A DNA stretch of 64,000 nucleotides, from positions 434,001 through 498,000 of the forward strand of contig CAVPPH010000004.1 of NCBI GenBank assembly GCA_963707275.1, in the 5' to 3' direction. The notes under the pieces are model-generated. The model made no database searches, was not told where the DNA came from, and worked only from the letters and a program-made list of their open reading frames with translations. Made by a program: the position numbers and the translations under genes. This document shows, in pieces, positions 44,922-55,227 of the stretch (position 1 is its first letter; every line of letters starts with the position of its first letter). Source of the stretch: JACKBK01 sp963707275. GTDB lineage: Bacteria; Chloroflexota; Anaerolineae; JAAEKA01.

Positions 44922-45725
44922 TTACATCGCCGTCTGGATGTTGCGTCTCGCATACAGCCGATAGCTGCCGGCCACTGAGACTACGATAAAGACCAGGCTG
45001 ATCAGCACCAGCGGCAGGTTATACGATGCGTGGCTAATGATGTAGTTCGGGTCGAAATGTTTGAACGGGGTGATGATGTCCAGCTTGTCATCGCCCAGCA
45101 TGCTGCCAAACGCGCTCAGCACATACATCCCGAAGACCAGCCCCATCGAGAATGCGGTGACGTTGCGCACCCGCTTCACTAGCAAGGAAATCAGCATGCC
45201 GACTGTCAGGAAAACCAACTGGAACACCGCGATGCTCAACAGCAACAGCACCAGGATATTGGTGTTGAACGGCCGCCCGCCGGCGTAGATATTCACAAAA
45301 ACCAGGCTGGTAATCCACACTACGAGATTGGTAATCGTGAGGCCGGTCAAGGCGGACAGCAGCTTGTTTGTCAGAATTCGAGGGCGGCTGATCGGCTTTG
45401 CCAGCAGGAAGTCGGCCGTCATGTCGGTTTCTTCTACCGAGACCAGAGAAAAACCGTAGTTGGCAGCTTGCAGCGCGATACAGATCTGAATGAAGATGAA
45501 GGCCAACCCGTAGAAGCCCAACACTGTAGCGAAGTCCATTCCGGTCATGCCAAAGGCCATCAGCAGCTCAGGCGGGAACTGTGACATCGCCTCGTTGAGG
45601 AGCGCAGCTTGTGGAGCGATGGCGCTGAACATGGACATGAAGACGAAAACCAGCAACGCCACCGCTATCGACCAGATGACGACGGACTTGATACTCATCT
45701 TGAATTCGTGCTTGTAGATGTTCAT
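44922..45725 (-). CDS. ABC transporter permease (ABC2-type), first subunit
   Basis: A 267-residue membrane protein with six predicted spans and the same architecture as its neighbour (NIYKHEFKMSIKSVVIWSIA start, then SVEETDMTADFLLAKPISRP). The two permeases are diverged paralogues and probably form a heterodimer. It lies 9 nt after the ATPase gene and 9 nt before the other permease. The shared E(E)TDMTADFLLAKP-like segment is the typical cytoplasmic coupling region. Confidence 0.85.
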   Translation of the reverse strand: MNIYKHEFKMSIKSVVIWSIAVALLVFVFMSMFSAIAPQAALLNEAMSQFPPELLMAFGMTGMDFATVLGFYGLAFIFIQICIALQAANYGFSLVSVEETDMTADFLLAKPISRPRILTNKLLSALTGLTITNLVVWITSLVFVNIYAGGRPFNTNILVLLLLSIAVFQLVFLTVGMLISLLVKRVRNVTAFSMGLVFGMYVLSAFGSMLGDDKLDIITPFKHFDPNYIISHASYNLPLVLISLVFIVVSVAGSYRLYARRNIQTAM

Positions 45726-45734
45726 AGTCCTTGC

Positions 45735-46607
45735 CTATTCGTAGTAGTGCATGAAAATCTCTTCAAGGGTGGGTTCTTCGATCGTCACGTCGGAGACTTC
45801 GCTCCCGCTGATGAGACGCATTAGCTTGTTGATATCGCCCTTGTAGTAAAACCGCAGCGCACCGTTCTCCTGCTGCAAGTTGGTCACGCCATCCACGTTG
45901 AAGCGCGCTTGGTCGAGTTCGGCAGCTTCGACAACGATGCGCTTGTAGTTGTCCTTTTGCAGCGTCTTGATGTCCTGGATGTTGACAATGCCGCCATCTT
46001 TGATGATCGCAACCCGGTTGCACATCTTCTGTACCTCGCCAAGAATGTGCGATGAGAAGAAGACAGTCGCGCCGCGCGCGTTTTCGTCCCGAATCAAGTC
46101 AAAGAACTTGCGCTGGATCAGCGGGTCGAGGCCGCTGGTCGGTTCATCCAGAACGATCAGGGTTGGCTGGTGCAGCAGCCCCTGGACAATGCCCACCTTC
46201 TTCTTATTGCCGTAGGAGAGATCGTTGATCTTGCGCTTCAGGTCCAGTTCCATGATGTCGGCCAGCTCAGCAATCCGCTTCGAGCAGTCTTTCTTGTAAA
46301 AACTGGCCGAATAGTTGAGCAGGTCGGTGACCTTCATTCCCTCATAGTAGAAAACCTCGGAGGGCAGATAGCCGATGTCCTGGCGAATCTCAGGCCCGAA
46401 CTTGATGCAGTCCTTGCCGAAGATCTTCGCTTCCCCCGATGTGGGGTAGATCAGTGCCAAAAACAGCCGGATCGTAGTTGATTTGCCGGCGCCGTTGGGA
46501 CCGATGAAGCCAAAGATCTCCCCGTCATCCACGGCAAAGGAAACGTCGTCGATACCCTTCGCTTTACCGTAGTATTTGGTCAGCTTGTTGACTTCGATAA
46601 TGCTCAT
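45735..46607 (-). CDS. ABC transporter ATP-binding protein
   Basis: A 290-residue ATPase for the two downstream permeases. Walker A is GPNGAGKST (about 38-46), the signature is LSYGNKKK, Walker B is LIVLDEPTSGLDPL and the switch His is in FFSSHILGEV. The C-terminal 80 residues form the extension typical of DrrA/CcmA-type exporters. The start at 46607 (MSIIEVNKLTKYYG) has a GAGGAG site 8 nt upstream. It begins 73 nt after the TetR-type regulator gene on the same strand, so all four genes are probably one operon. Confidence 0.92.
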   Translation of the reverse strand: MSIIEVNKLTKYYGKAKGIDDVSFAVDDGEIFGFIGPNGAGKSTTIRLFLALIYPTSGEAKIFGKDCIKFGPEIRQDIGYLPSEVFYYEGMKVTDLLNYSASFYKKDCSKRIAELADIMELDLKRKINDLSYGNKKKVGIVQGLLHQPTLIVLDEPTSGLDPLIQRKFFDLIRDENARGATVFFSSHILGEVQKMCNRVAIIKDGGIVNIQDIKTLQKDNYKRIVVEAAELDQARFNVDGVTNLQQENGALRFYYKGDINKLMRLISGSEVSDVTIEEPTLEEIFMHYYE

Positions 46608-46679
46608 GATTGAACTCCTCTGAAATGGAACCGCGGTGGCAAGCAGGCTTGCCAATGGTGCCTTGCGGCGCGAGACCAT

Positions 46680-47318
46680 CTATGCATGGTACTGGAAATT
46701 CTGGTTGCCGATGCCGTTTTTCAAGAAATCAAGAAACTTGTCGACGGTATCCATCATACCTTCGTCGAAGTCTCCTGCAACATATTCCACATAATAGCTT
46801 GATACCACGGCGGTCATCGACGAGATCATGTAGGCGAACATCTTGACATCGATATCTGCTCTAATCTCGCCTCTTTCAACGGCCCGCGCAAGCAGCGCTT
46901 CGAAGATATCGTTGGCGGCAGGCAGGTTTTCATCAACGACTGTCTTGTAGATTGCTGAATTCTTGTTTTCCAGCAGCTTCCTGCCGATCTCTGTATAATC
47001 GGGGTAATCTGCTGCAAAGCGAATCCCGGACAGGTAGATATCACGCAGCAGTGTGAAGATGTCATGCTGGTCAGGATTTCGCATGACCGACGAAATATAC
47101 TCTAGCTTCTTCTCGCCGATTACCTGCAGCACATACATGTACAGATCTTGCTTGTCGTCGAAATACTGGTAGAAGCTGCCCTTGGCGATGCCGGCTTTCG
47201 CAACAATCCGATTGACGCTGGCCTGGTCAAACGAGTACTCGGCAAACTCCTCGACCGCAACATCGCAGATCAAGGATCGCTTGTCGTCGGGCAGATTGAA
47301 GAAAGTATCTTTGGGCAT
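46680..47318 (-). CDS. TetR-family transcriptional regulator
   Basis: A 212-residue regulator. The N-terminal helix-turn-helix (about 10-58) reads FDQASVNRIVAKAGIAKGSFYQYF, the classic TetR pattern. The C-terminal ligand domain is all-helical. It is the first gene of the ABC exporter operon and probably represses it until a ligand, perhaps the exported compound, binds. A palindrome just upstream of the start is the likely operator. Confidence 0.9.
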   Translation of the reverse strand: MPKDTFFNLPDDKRSLICDVAVEEFAEYSFDQASVNRIVAKAGIAKGSFYQYFDDKQDLYMYVLQVIGEKKLEYISSVMRNPDQHDIFTLLRDIYLSGIRFAADYPDYTEIGRKLLENKNSAIYKTVVDENLPAANDIFEALLARAVERGEIRADIDVKMFAYMISSMTAVVSSYYVEYVAGDFDEGMMDTVDKFLDFLKNGIGNQNFQYHA

Positions 47319-47345
47319 CAGAGGGTCTGGTGTTGTGTGACTTGA

Positions 47346-47359
47346 TGGTCACGTGACCA
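47346..47359 (-). promoter_or_regulatory. Putative TetR operator palindrome
   Basis: Perfect 14-bp palindrome TGGTCACGTGACCA, 28 nt upstream of the regulator start codon. A further GGTCAC half-site at 47363 and GTGAC at 47337 flank it. Position and symmetry fit autoregulation by the TetR protein. Confidence 0.6.
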
Positions 47360-47451
47360 CCTGGTCACATCATATCATGCCCCCGATGAGCCGTCAAATT
47401 GGCCGAATGAACACAAGGCATAGCAGCGAAGTGTGCCAGCGCAGAAACAAA

Positions 47452-47488
47452 AAGAAGTTCGACTTCTTCTAAAAAAGTCGAACTTCTT
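47452..47488. repeat. Intergenic hairpin, AAGAAGTTCGACTT class
   Basis: Perfect 14-bp inverted repeat (47452-47465 with 47475-47488). It shares GAAGTTCGACTT with the hairpin at 2586. It lies between the lpd stop codon side and the TetR region and may terminate either transcript. Confidence 0.65.
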
Positions 47489-47538
47489 GCGCACTCGTGC
47501 TGACCTTGTGCAGCCGCATCAGATGTCAATACCCGCGG

Positions 47539-48960
47539 TTACTTCCGTTTGTACACGTGCGTGCTCTGCCCGTAGACCAACTCGGCCAACTCCATCACCG
47601 TCTCCGACAGGGTCGGGTGCGGGTGGATGGTCAGTTCCAGATCGGCGACGGTTGCGCCCATCTCCACGGCCAGCACGCCTTCGGAGATCAGCTCGCCGGC
47701 GCTGGTGCCGACGATGCCAACGCCCAACACGCGTTCGGTCACCGAGTCGATGATCAGCTTGGTCATGCCATCGCTGCGGCCCAGCGTCGTCGCCCGGCCT
47801 GACGCGCCCCACGGGAAACGCGCCACACGCACGGGCCGCTTTTGCGCCTCGGCGTCCATCTCGGTCATGCCGCACCAGGAGACCTCGGGATCGGTGAACA
47901 CCACCGCGGGGATCGCCTGGGGGTCGAAAACGGTCGGCTTGCCGGCGATGGCTTCGGCGGCAACGTGACCCTCGCGCGTCGCCTTGTGCGCCAGCATCGG
48001 CTCGCCGGCCACGTCGCCGACCGCGAAGATGTTGGCCACGTTTGTGCGCCGCTGCGCATCGACCGTGACGAAGCCTTTGCTATCCACCGCCACGCCGACT
48101 TTCTCCAGCCCCAGCCCCGCCGAGTTCGGCTTGCGACCGACCGAGACCAGCACGCGGTCGAAAACCTGCTCGAACGGATCGCCCTGCGGGCTGCGGAAGC
48201 GGACGCGGATGCCGTTCGAGACCTCTTCCATGCCCAGTACCTGCGTGCTGACCATGATTTTCTCGAAGCGCGTCTCAAGCTGGCGTGCCAGCACCTGCAC
48301 CAGGTCGGCGTCGCCGGTGGACAGGATGCGCGGCAGCATCTCGACTACCGTCACCTTGCTGCCCAGCGCGGCGTAGACGGTGCCCAGCTCCAGTCCGATG
48401 TAGCCGCCGCCGACTACCAGCAGGCTGTCGGGGATGTCCGGCAGCGTCAACGCCGACGTAGAATCCATGATGCGCTCGGAGCCGATGTCGAAGGCCGGGA
48501 TCACGGTCGGGCGCGAGCCGGTAGCAATGACGGCGTATTCGTAGGTGACGCGCAGCGTCTCGCCGCTGTCCTGCGAGACCACCAGCGTGTTGCTATCCAC
48601 GAACTCACCGCGACCCTGTACGAAGCGGACCTTGCGCTGCTTTGAAAGGAGACCGACGCCGCCGGTCAACTGCGTCACGACCTTGTCCTTGAAGTTGCGC
48701 AGTTTGTCGAGGTCGATGGTCGGCTCGCCGAAGTTGATGCCCAACTCCTTGGCCTCCCTGGCCTCGTTGAGCACCTTGGCCGCGTGCAGCAGCGCCTTGC
48801 TTGGGATGCAGCCGCGGTAGAGGCAGACGCCGCCCGGGTTCGTCTCAACGTCCACCAGCGTCACATCCAGCCCCAGATCGGCCGCCTTGAATGCAGCAGG
48901 ATACCCGCCCGGCCCGCCGCCAAGGACAACAACCTGCGTGGTAATTGTAGAATCAGTCAT
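47539..48960 (-). CDS. lpdA: Dihydrolipoamide dehydrogenase (E3)
   Basis: A 473-residue FAD flavoprotein that reoxidises dihydrolipoyl groups of the pyruvate dehydrogenase complex with NAD+. FAD motif GGGPGGYPAAFKAADLG (about 14-30), redox-active disulphide in CLYRGCIPSK (two Cys spaced by four residues), NAD motif VVGGGYIGLELG (about 182-193), second FAD contact IFAVGDVAGEPMLAHKA, and the C-terminal His-Glu pair in HPHPTLSETVMEL. It is downstream of the E2 and E1 genes on the same strand, separated by 233 bp of low-complexity DNA. Confidence 0.95.
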   Translation of the reverse strand: MTDSTITTQVVVLGGGPGGYPAAFKAADLGLDVTLVDVETNPGGVCLYRGCIPSKALLHAAKVLNEAREAKELGINFGEPTIDLDKLRNFKDKVVTQLTGGVGLLSKQRKVRFVQGRGEFVDSNTLVVSQDSGETLRVTYEYAVIATGSRPTVIPAFDIGSERIMDSTSALTLPDIPDSLLVVGGGYIGLELGTVYAALGSKVTVVEMLPRILSTGDADLVQVLARQLETRFEKIMVSTQVLGMEEVSNGIRVRFRSPQGDPFEQVFDRVLVSVGRKPNSAGLGLEKVGVAVDSKGFVTVDAQRRTNVANIFAVGDVAGEPMLAHKATREGHVAAEAIAGKPTVFDPQAIPAVVFTDPEVSWCGMTEMDAEAQKRPVRVARFPWGASGRATTLGRSDGMTKLIIDSVTERVLGVGIVGTSAGELISEGVLAVEMGATVADLELTIHPHPTLSETVMELAELVYGQSTHVYKRK

Positions 48961-48984
48961 GATTTGCTTTCCATTCTAGTTCGA

Positions 48985-49190
48985 AACATGCCGCCTGAGA
49001 ACCGCGGATCAAAAGGAAGCCGCGGATCAGAATGCAACCTGCTATCAGCCATTCGTTATCTGCCGCCTGCCGTCTGAGAACTGGGGATCAAGCGGAAGCC
49101 GCGGATCGGAAGGCTGCGTGTCGTCAGCGGTCAGCCATCTGCCTCTTGACATCTGCCTTCTGACCTCTGACCTCTGACTTGACCTGCCAC
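48985..49190. repeat. Low-complexity repeats between E3 and E2 genes
   Basis: Two copies of a unit like GGATCAAAAGGAAGCCGCGG (49008 and about 49085) and a CTCTGACCTCTGACTTG tract. No gene is seen. The CTGACCTCTGACTT units recur near 23870. Confidence 0.55.
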
Positions 49191-49193
49191 TTG

Positions 49194-50527
49194 CTACCCT
49201 TCCAGCATCAGCACAAACGGCTTCTCCAGCGCCTCGCACACCCAGCGCAGGAAGCGCGCGCCGTCCGCGCCGTCGATCAGGCGATGGTCGTAGGTCAGCG
49301 AAAGCGGCATCATCAGCCGCGGCACGAACTGGCCATCCATCCAGACAGGCTCGGTGCTGCCTCGCGCCACACCCAGGATCGCTACCTCCGGGCCGTTGAC
49401 CAGCGGCGTGAAGTTCGTCCCGCCGATGCCACCCAGGTTGGAGATGGTGAAGCCCGCGCCCTGCATGTCGTCCAGTGAGAGCTTGCGGTCTCTCGCCTTC
49501 TGTGCGATCGCGTTCAGCTCGGCTGACAGCGTAATGACGTTCTTTTGATCGACGTCACGGATCACGGGCACCAGCAGGCCGCGGTCGGTGTCCACCGCCA
49601 CGGCGACGTGGATGTACTGCTTGAAGATGATCTCTTCGCTCTCCAGATCGATGCTGGCATTGAACTTCGGGAAGCGCTTCAGCGCCGCGCCGATGACCTT
49701 GAGGATGATCGCGGTCGGGGTCAGCTTGCCGCCGGCTGCCTCGGCGCGCGGACCGTATTGCTTGCGCAGTTGCTCGAGCTCGGTGATGTCGGCCCGGTCG
49801 AACTGAGTCACCATGGGGATCGTCGACCAGGAGTTGCCCATCGCGCGGCGGTCGCCCGGCGCACGTTGCTCATCTTCTCGCGCTGGACCGGTCCCCACTT
49901 GGTCGTTTCACCGGCCGGCGCGGCGGCAGGCTGGGTGGCGCCACGCGGCGCTGCACCAGTCGCTGCGACCCGCACGTGGGTCTTGACGTCGTCCATGGTA
50001 ACGCGACCATAGGGGCCGGTGCCTTTGACGTCGCTGACTTCCACGCCGAGCTCGCGCGCAAAGCGGCGTACTGAAGGCGCGGCGGCTACCAGTTCTGCCT
50101 CGGAAGCGGGCGTCGAATCGGAAGCAGGCGGCGGCTCGGCAGGTGCTTCCGGCGCGGGGGCCGGGGGCGCAGTTGGCGCAGCCGCGGCAGGCTCTTTCGC
50201 CGCCGGTTCGACGGCTGGCTTGGCAACCGGTGCAGCAGTCACTGCCGGTGCAGCCGCGGGCTGAGCAGCCGGTGCAACTCCTGCTGCCGCCGCTTCATCC
50301 ACGGTCAGCAAGAGCTGGCCGATCTCGATCTCCTGGCCCTCGCGCACATGCACGGCGGTGACTGTGCCGGCCACTTCCGACGGCACCTCGATGACTGCCT
50401 TGTCGGTCTCGACCTCCAGCACGCCCTGGCCCTTGGCCACCTCGTCGCCGACGCCGACCAGCACACCGACAATGGTTGCCTTTACGATGTTCTCGCCCAG
50501 TTCGGGCAGCTTGTAATCTGTTGTCAT
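49194..50527 (-). CDS. aceF: Pyruvate dehydrogenase E2 (dihydrolipoamide acetyltransferase), one frameshift
   Basis: A 444-residue acetyltransferase when one missing base is restored. One lipoyl domain at the N-terminus (VETDKAVIEVPSEVAGTV, lipoyl Lys about residue 43), an Ala/Pro-rich linker (about 85-140), the peripheral subunit-binding domain (VRRFARELGVEVSDVKGTG) and the catalytic core ending in DHRLIDGADGARFL with the catalytic His and Asp. The frame breaks near 49845 (GCCGCGCG where GCCCGCGCG is expected, one C missing), then MGNSWSTIPMVTQFD resumes. The break is likely an error in a C run. It transfers acetyl from E1 to CoA and lies between E1 and E3 genes. Confidence 0.87.
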
Positions 50528-50539
50528 TTCGTAGTCCTC

Positions 50540-50676
50540 TGTGGGGCCAGCAATTGGTAATCAGTAATCAGTAGCCAGTGATCAGTGGTCACGAAACGGT
50601 CTCGTGAGACGTTTGTTGTTTACTGATAACTGATAACTGATAACTGATATACTGATCACCGATAACCGGTCACTGC
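50540..50676. repeat. Low-complexity CAGTAATCAGT / ACTGATAACTG repeats
   Basis: Units such as GGTAATCAGTAATCAGTAGC and GATAACTGATAACTGATAAC form partly inverted arms in the gap between the E1 and E2 genes. The same family appears at 40724. Confidence 0.6.
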
Positions 50677-53367
50677 CTACTGTCGCAGCGGGTTCGGCTT
50701 TTCCGGGTTGATATCCAGGTCGCTGGACGGCCTGTTCGACGATGCTGGTGGGCAGGCTACCTTCGTTCGCCAGGGAACTGAGCGTCGCCAGCGTGATGTA
50801 GCGCGCATCCACCTCGAAGAAGTCGCGCAGGGCCGCACGGCTTTCGCTGCGGCCGAAGCCTTCGGTGCCCAGCGCGTGGATCGGCTTAGGCGACCAGCGC
50901 GACACCGAGTCGGACAGCATTTTGACGTAATCCGATGCCGACACGAAGACACCCGGTGCATCTTTCAGCGCCTGGGTGATGAACGGCACGCGCGGCTCCT
51001 CGCCCGGATTGAGCAGATTCCAGCGCTCGACATCCATCCCGTCGCGCCGCAACTGCTTGTAGCTGGTCACGCTCCAGACGTCTGCGCCGACGCCGTACTG
51101 CTCTTCCAGGATTTTCTGGGCCTTGAGCGCCTCGTTGAGGATCGATCCGCTGCCGAAGAGCTGCGCGCGGTGGCGGGCATCGGGTCGGCTAGTGGGCGCC
51201 AGGCGGTACATGCCGCGCAGAATGCCTTCGCGCACGTGCTCGCCGGCCGGCATCGGCTGCATGGCGTAGTTCTCGTTGCCGACGGTGATGTAGTAGAAGA
51301 TGTCCTCGCGGTCGGTCATCATTCGCTTGATGCCGTCCTGGATGATGACGGCCAGCTCGTAGGCGAACGCCGGATCGTAGGCCACCAGATTGGGCACCGG
51401 GTAGGCCAGCAGGTGACTGTGGCCGTCCTGGTGCTGCAAGCCCTCGCCGGCCAGCGTCGTGCGGCCGGCGGTCGCGCCGACCAGGAAGCCCCGGCAGCGC
51501 ATGTCCGCCGCGGCCCAGACCAGGTCGCCGATACGCTGGAAGCCGAACATCGAGTAGTAGATGTAGAAGGGCAGCATCGGAATGCCGTAGTTGGCGTAGG
51601 CCGTGCCGGCGGCGATGAACGACGACATGGAGCCCGCTTCGGTGATGCCTTCTTCCAGGATCTGGCCGTCTTGGCCTCCTTGTAGTAGAGGAGGCTGTCC
51701 GAGTCGACCGGCTCATAGAGCTGGCCGACGTGCGAGTAGATGCCGACCTGGCGGAAGAGCGCCTCCATGCCGAAGGTGCGCGCCTCGTCGGGAACGATGG
51801 GTACGATGTTCTTGCCCAGTCCTTTGTCGCGCAGCAGCTTGCCCAGGATGCGCACGAAGACCATGGTGGTCGACACCTCGCGGTCGTCGGTGCCGTGGTA
51901 GAACTCGTCGAACAGATCTTCGGTGGGCGTCGGCAGCGGATCGATGGCGCTCACCCGGCGCGGCAGGTAGCCGCCCAGCGCGCGCCGCCGCTCCTGGATG
52001 TACTCGATCTCCGGGCTATCATCTGCGGGTCGGAAGAACGGCGTGTGCGAAATCTCTTCCTCGGACAGCGGGATGTCAAAGCGGGATCGGAACTGCAGCA
52101 GCTCGGCCTCGTTCAGTTTCTTCTGTCCGTGGGTGATGTTCTTGCCCTCGCCCGCCTCGCCCAGCCCGTAACCCTTGACGGTTCGCGCCAGGATGACGGA
52201 AGGTGCTCCCTTATGGTTGAAGGCGTGATGGAAGGCGGCGTAGACCTTCTGCGGGTCGTGACCGCCCAGCCGCAGCTTGGCCAGCTCGTCGTCGCTGTAG
52301 TTCTTGACCAGATCCAGCAGCTCGGGGTATTTGCCATAGAAGTGCTCGCGGATGTAGGCGCCGCCTTCGACGATGTACTTCTGGTACTCGCCGTCCACCA
52401 CTTCACTCATGCGCTGCGCCAGCAACTCGCCGTGTTTCGAAGCCAGCAGCGGGTCGAAGTCGCTGCCCCAGATGACCTTGATGGCATTCCAGCCAGTGCC
52501 GCGGAAGTTGCGCTCCAGTTCCTGGATGATCTGGCCGTTGCCGCGCACCGGTCCGTCCAGCCGCTGCAGGTTGCAGTTGATGACGAAGATCAGGTTGTCC
52601 AGCTTCTCGCGCGCCGCCAGCGAGATCGCGCCCAGCGTCTCCGGCTCGTCGGTCTCGCCGTCGCCCAGAAACGCCCAGATCTTGGCGCCCTTGGCAGCTT
52701 TCACGCCGCGATCCTCCAGGTAGCGCAGGAAGCGCGCCTGGTAGATTGCCATGATCGGGCCGAGACCCATCGACACGGTCGGCACCTGCCAGAAATCGTC
52801 CATCAGCCAGGGATGGGGATACGATGACAGCCCGCCGCCGGGAGCCAGCTCGCGGCGGAAGTTTTCCAGATGTTGCTGCGACAGCCGGCCCTCCAGAAAA
52901 GCACGGGCGTACATGCCCGGCGCGCTGTGGCCCTGGAAGAAGACCAGGTCGCCCTCGAAGTCGTCGGTGCGGGCGCGGAAGAAGTGGTTGAAACCCACCT
53001 CGTAAAGTGTGGCAGCCGAGGCGTAGGTCGAGATATGACCGCCGATGCCGGGCGACTCCTTGTTGGCGCGCACGACCATCGACATCGCGTTCCAGCGTAC
53101 CAGGCTCTTGATGCGGCGCTCCAGCGCGCGGTTGCCGGGGTAGCGCGGCTCGTCCTCCGGCGGGATGGTGTTGACGTATGGTGTGTTGGCCGTAAAAGGT
53201 TCTTTGATGCCGAGGCGCGCTGCGTGCTTTTTCAGTTCCTCGAACAGTTCAAGCACGCGTTCAGGGCCGCCCTCGTGCAGCACGTAGTTGAGCGACGCGA
53301 GCCACTCCTCGGTCTCGACTTCCTGAACCGCCGACGTGTAGCCGTTAGCTTCTTCAATTTTTTGCAT
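50677..53367 (-). CDS. aceE: Pyruvate dehydrogenase E1, homodimeric type, two frameshifts
   Basis: An 896-residue thiamine diphosphate enzyme of the AceE (homodimeric) type that decarboxylates pyruvate and acetylates the lipoyl group of E2. TPP-binding motif GDGETDEPE with the closing NCN (about 240-275). The frame is lost near 51669 (one base missing) and recovered near 50725 (one extra base), and the final frame matches the first. The C-terminus reads SDLDINPEKPNPLRQ before a TAG stop. Without the second shift the frame would run on into repeat DNA to 50582. The start at 53367 (MQKIEEANGY) is used. The gene precedes E2 and E3. The breaks look like sequence errors. Confidence 0.88.
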
Positions 53368-53450
53368 GTGTCTATCTCCCTGTCTGATGACTACGCAATT
53401 TCAAGACAAATAAGTCAGTAAGTACCTCGTAATCAAAGTAACCAAGCATT

Positions 53451-53745
53451 GTCATTGCGAGTTCCCAATGCCTTCACGAACGGCATGCGCCTGACAAGAA
53501 ACCTCTTCGTCGTCATCCTGAGCGATTCGAGCACGACCATCTACACTATTTCGAACCGCTAGCGAAGGATCTCTCCGGGAGAGTTTCTAGGCGGCCGCAG
53601 CGGCTGCCTAGAAACTGCGGCATCGGGATGCTTCGCTGGTGTCTCGCTGCGGTGCAAGTTGCGTGGCAGACCCGCTCAGCATGACACGACGGGAGTTATT
53701 GCATCGGCGCATCCTGCCGCGGTGGGCTGGGAAACTCGCAATGAC
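53451..53745. mobile_element. MITE-like element with GTCATTGCGAG termini
   Basis: The left end GTCATTGCGAGTTCCC (53451-53466) is the near-perfect inverse of the right end GGAAACTCGCAATGAC (53729-53745). The 295-bp interior contains no convincing gene but includes smaller inverted parts (TCTCCGGGAGAG, CTAGGCGGCCGCAGCGGCTGCCTAG, the latter longer than its own axis). Elements with the TCATTGCGAG end are common as short non-autonomous repeats in many bacteria. It explains most of the 457-bp gap between ackA and aceE. Confidence 0.65.
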
Positions 53746-53824
53746 AACGATAAACTTGGTTTGCGGTGTAGTAAGCCGCGAACCTGCAATCAATTTTAAC
53801 ACTTCAGCATGTGCAGTCTGTCAC

Positions 53825-55024
53825 TCAGCTTTCGATCACACTGACAGTCTGGCGGGCGATCTCCAGTTCTTCGTTGGTAGCGATCACCAGTACACGTACC
53901 GAACTGCCAGCCGCGTTGATCGCGCGCACATCGTCGCCGTTGCGGGCCTCGTTCCTGGCCGCGTCCAGTCGGATACCCAGCCCGTCCAGCCCGTCGCAGA
54001 TCAACCCGCGCACCAGCGCGCTGTTCTGTCCGACGCCGGCGGTGAACACCACGGCATCGACGCGGCCCAGCACGGCGAAATACGCGCCGATGTATTTCCT
54101 GACGCGGTAGGCATACATCGCCAGCGCGAGGGTGGCCGCATCGTCGCCCGCCTCGTGGCGGTGCTGGATGTCGCGCAGGTCGTTGTCGCCCGTCAGCCCC
54201 AGCAAGCCGCTCTGTTTGTTGAGCAGTTTGTCGATCGCACCGACTGCCATGCCTAGCTTGTCGTGCAGGAAAAACACCACCGCCGGGTCGATGTCGCCGC
54301 TGCGAGTGCCCATGATCAGACCGGCCAGCGGGCTGAACCCCATCGATGTATCCACCGACTGGCCGCCGCGCACGGCCGTGATGCTGCAACCGTTGCCCAG
54401 GTGGACGGTGATGACGTTGGTGTCGGCCAGTGGTTTGCCCAGATGGCGAGCGGCGACCTCGGTCACGTACTGGTGCGAGGTCCCGTGAAAGCCGTAGGCG
54501 CGGATCTTGTGCTCGTCGTACAGCGCGGCCGGGATGGCGTATCGATACGCTTCCGGCGGCATGGTCTGGTGAAAGGCCGTGTCGAACACTGCGACCTGGA
54601 TCGCATCCGGGAACAGCTCGGTCGCGACCTCGATACCTACCAGATTGGGCGGGTTGTGCAGCGGAGCGAGCGGCGACAGGTCGCGGATCGTCTGGCGTAC
54701 GGCCTCGTCGATGACCGTCGGGGCGCTGAAGCGCTCACCGCCGTGGACGACGCGATGGCCGACCGCCGCAATCTCGTCCGGCGATTCGATGACGCCGTGG
54801 ATCGGGTCCAGCAGCAGCGCCGCGACCTGCGCCAGGCCGTCGCGATGGCTGGCGATGACGCCGTCGCGCTGGACGGCCGTGCCGTTGGCTGGCCGGTGAA
54901 TCAAGCGGCTGGTTGGTTCGCCGATGCGCTCGACAAGGCCGCTGGCCAGCACCGATTGGTCGGCCATTTCGAAGCATTGATATTTGATGGACGAACTGCC
55001 CGAATTGATGACCAGGATTTTCAT
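53825..55024 (-). CDS. ackA: Acetate kinase
   Basis: A 399-residue enzyme that interconverts acetyl phosphate and ADP with acetate and ATP. The N-terminal motif KILVINSGSSSIKYQ (about 2-16), the second signature HGTSHQYVTEVAARHLG (about 178-194), and HLGNGCSITAVRGGQSVDTS (about 206-225) are all present. Length is normal. It lies upstream of aceE on the same strand but separated by a MITE-like element. With pyruvate dehydrogenase it may support acetate overflow, though a phosphotransacetylase is not in the window. Confidence 0.96.
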   Translation of the reverse strand: MKILVINSGSSSIKYQCFEMADQSVLASGLVERIGEPTSRLIHRPANGTAVQRDGVIASHRDGLAQVAALLLDPIHGVIESPDEIAAVGHRVVHGGERFSAPTVIDEAVRQTIRDLSPLAPLHNPPNLVGIEVATELFPDAIQVAVFDTAFHQTMPPEAYRYAIPAALYDEHKIRAYGFHGTSHQYVTEVAARHLGKPLADTNVITVHLGNGCSITAVRGGQSVDTSMGFSPLAGLIMGTRSGDIDPAVVFFLHDKLGMAVGAIDKLLNKQSGLLGLTGDNDLRDIQHRHEAGDDAATLALAMYAYRVRKYIGAYFAVLGRVDAVVFTAGVGQNSALVRGLICDGLDGLGIRLDAARNEARNGDDVRAINAAGSSVRVLVIATNEELEIARQTVSVIES

Positions 55025-55227
55025 GCTGTTGCGCGTCGCAGTGGAGTGTTGGTGACCAAACCTAATACATTATTCACACGCAAGCGGTGGTTGACAAATT
55101 CACCGGTTTGGCACAGGCCGCCCGACAACAAACTCGCCGCCCGGCGATGGAGGCCGAGCGGCGAGTAGTGGACGGGCGGGAGGTTCTGGTAGCACGGATG
55201 GGCCAGTCAGCTCAAACGGGGTTGTCT

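Noticed and set aside
48961..49193. Small genes in the E3-E2 gap
   Set aside because: The DNA is low-complexity repeat and the open frames are short with no start context.
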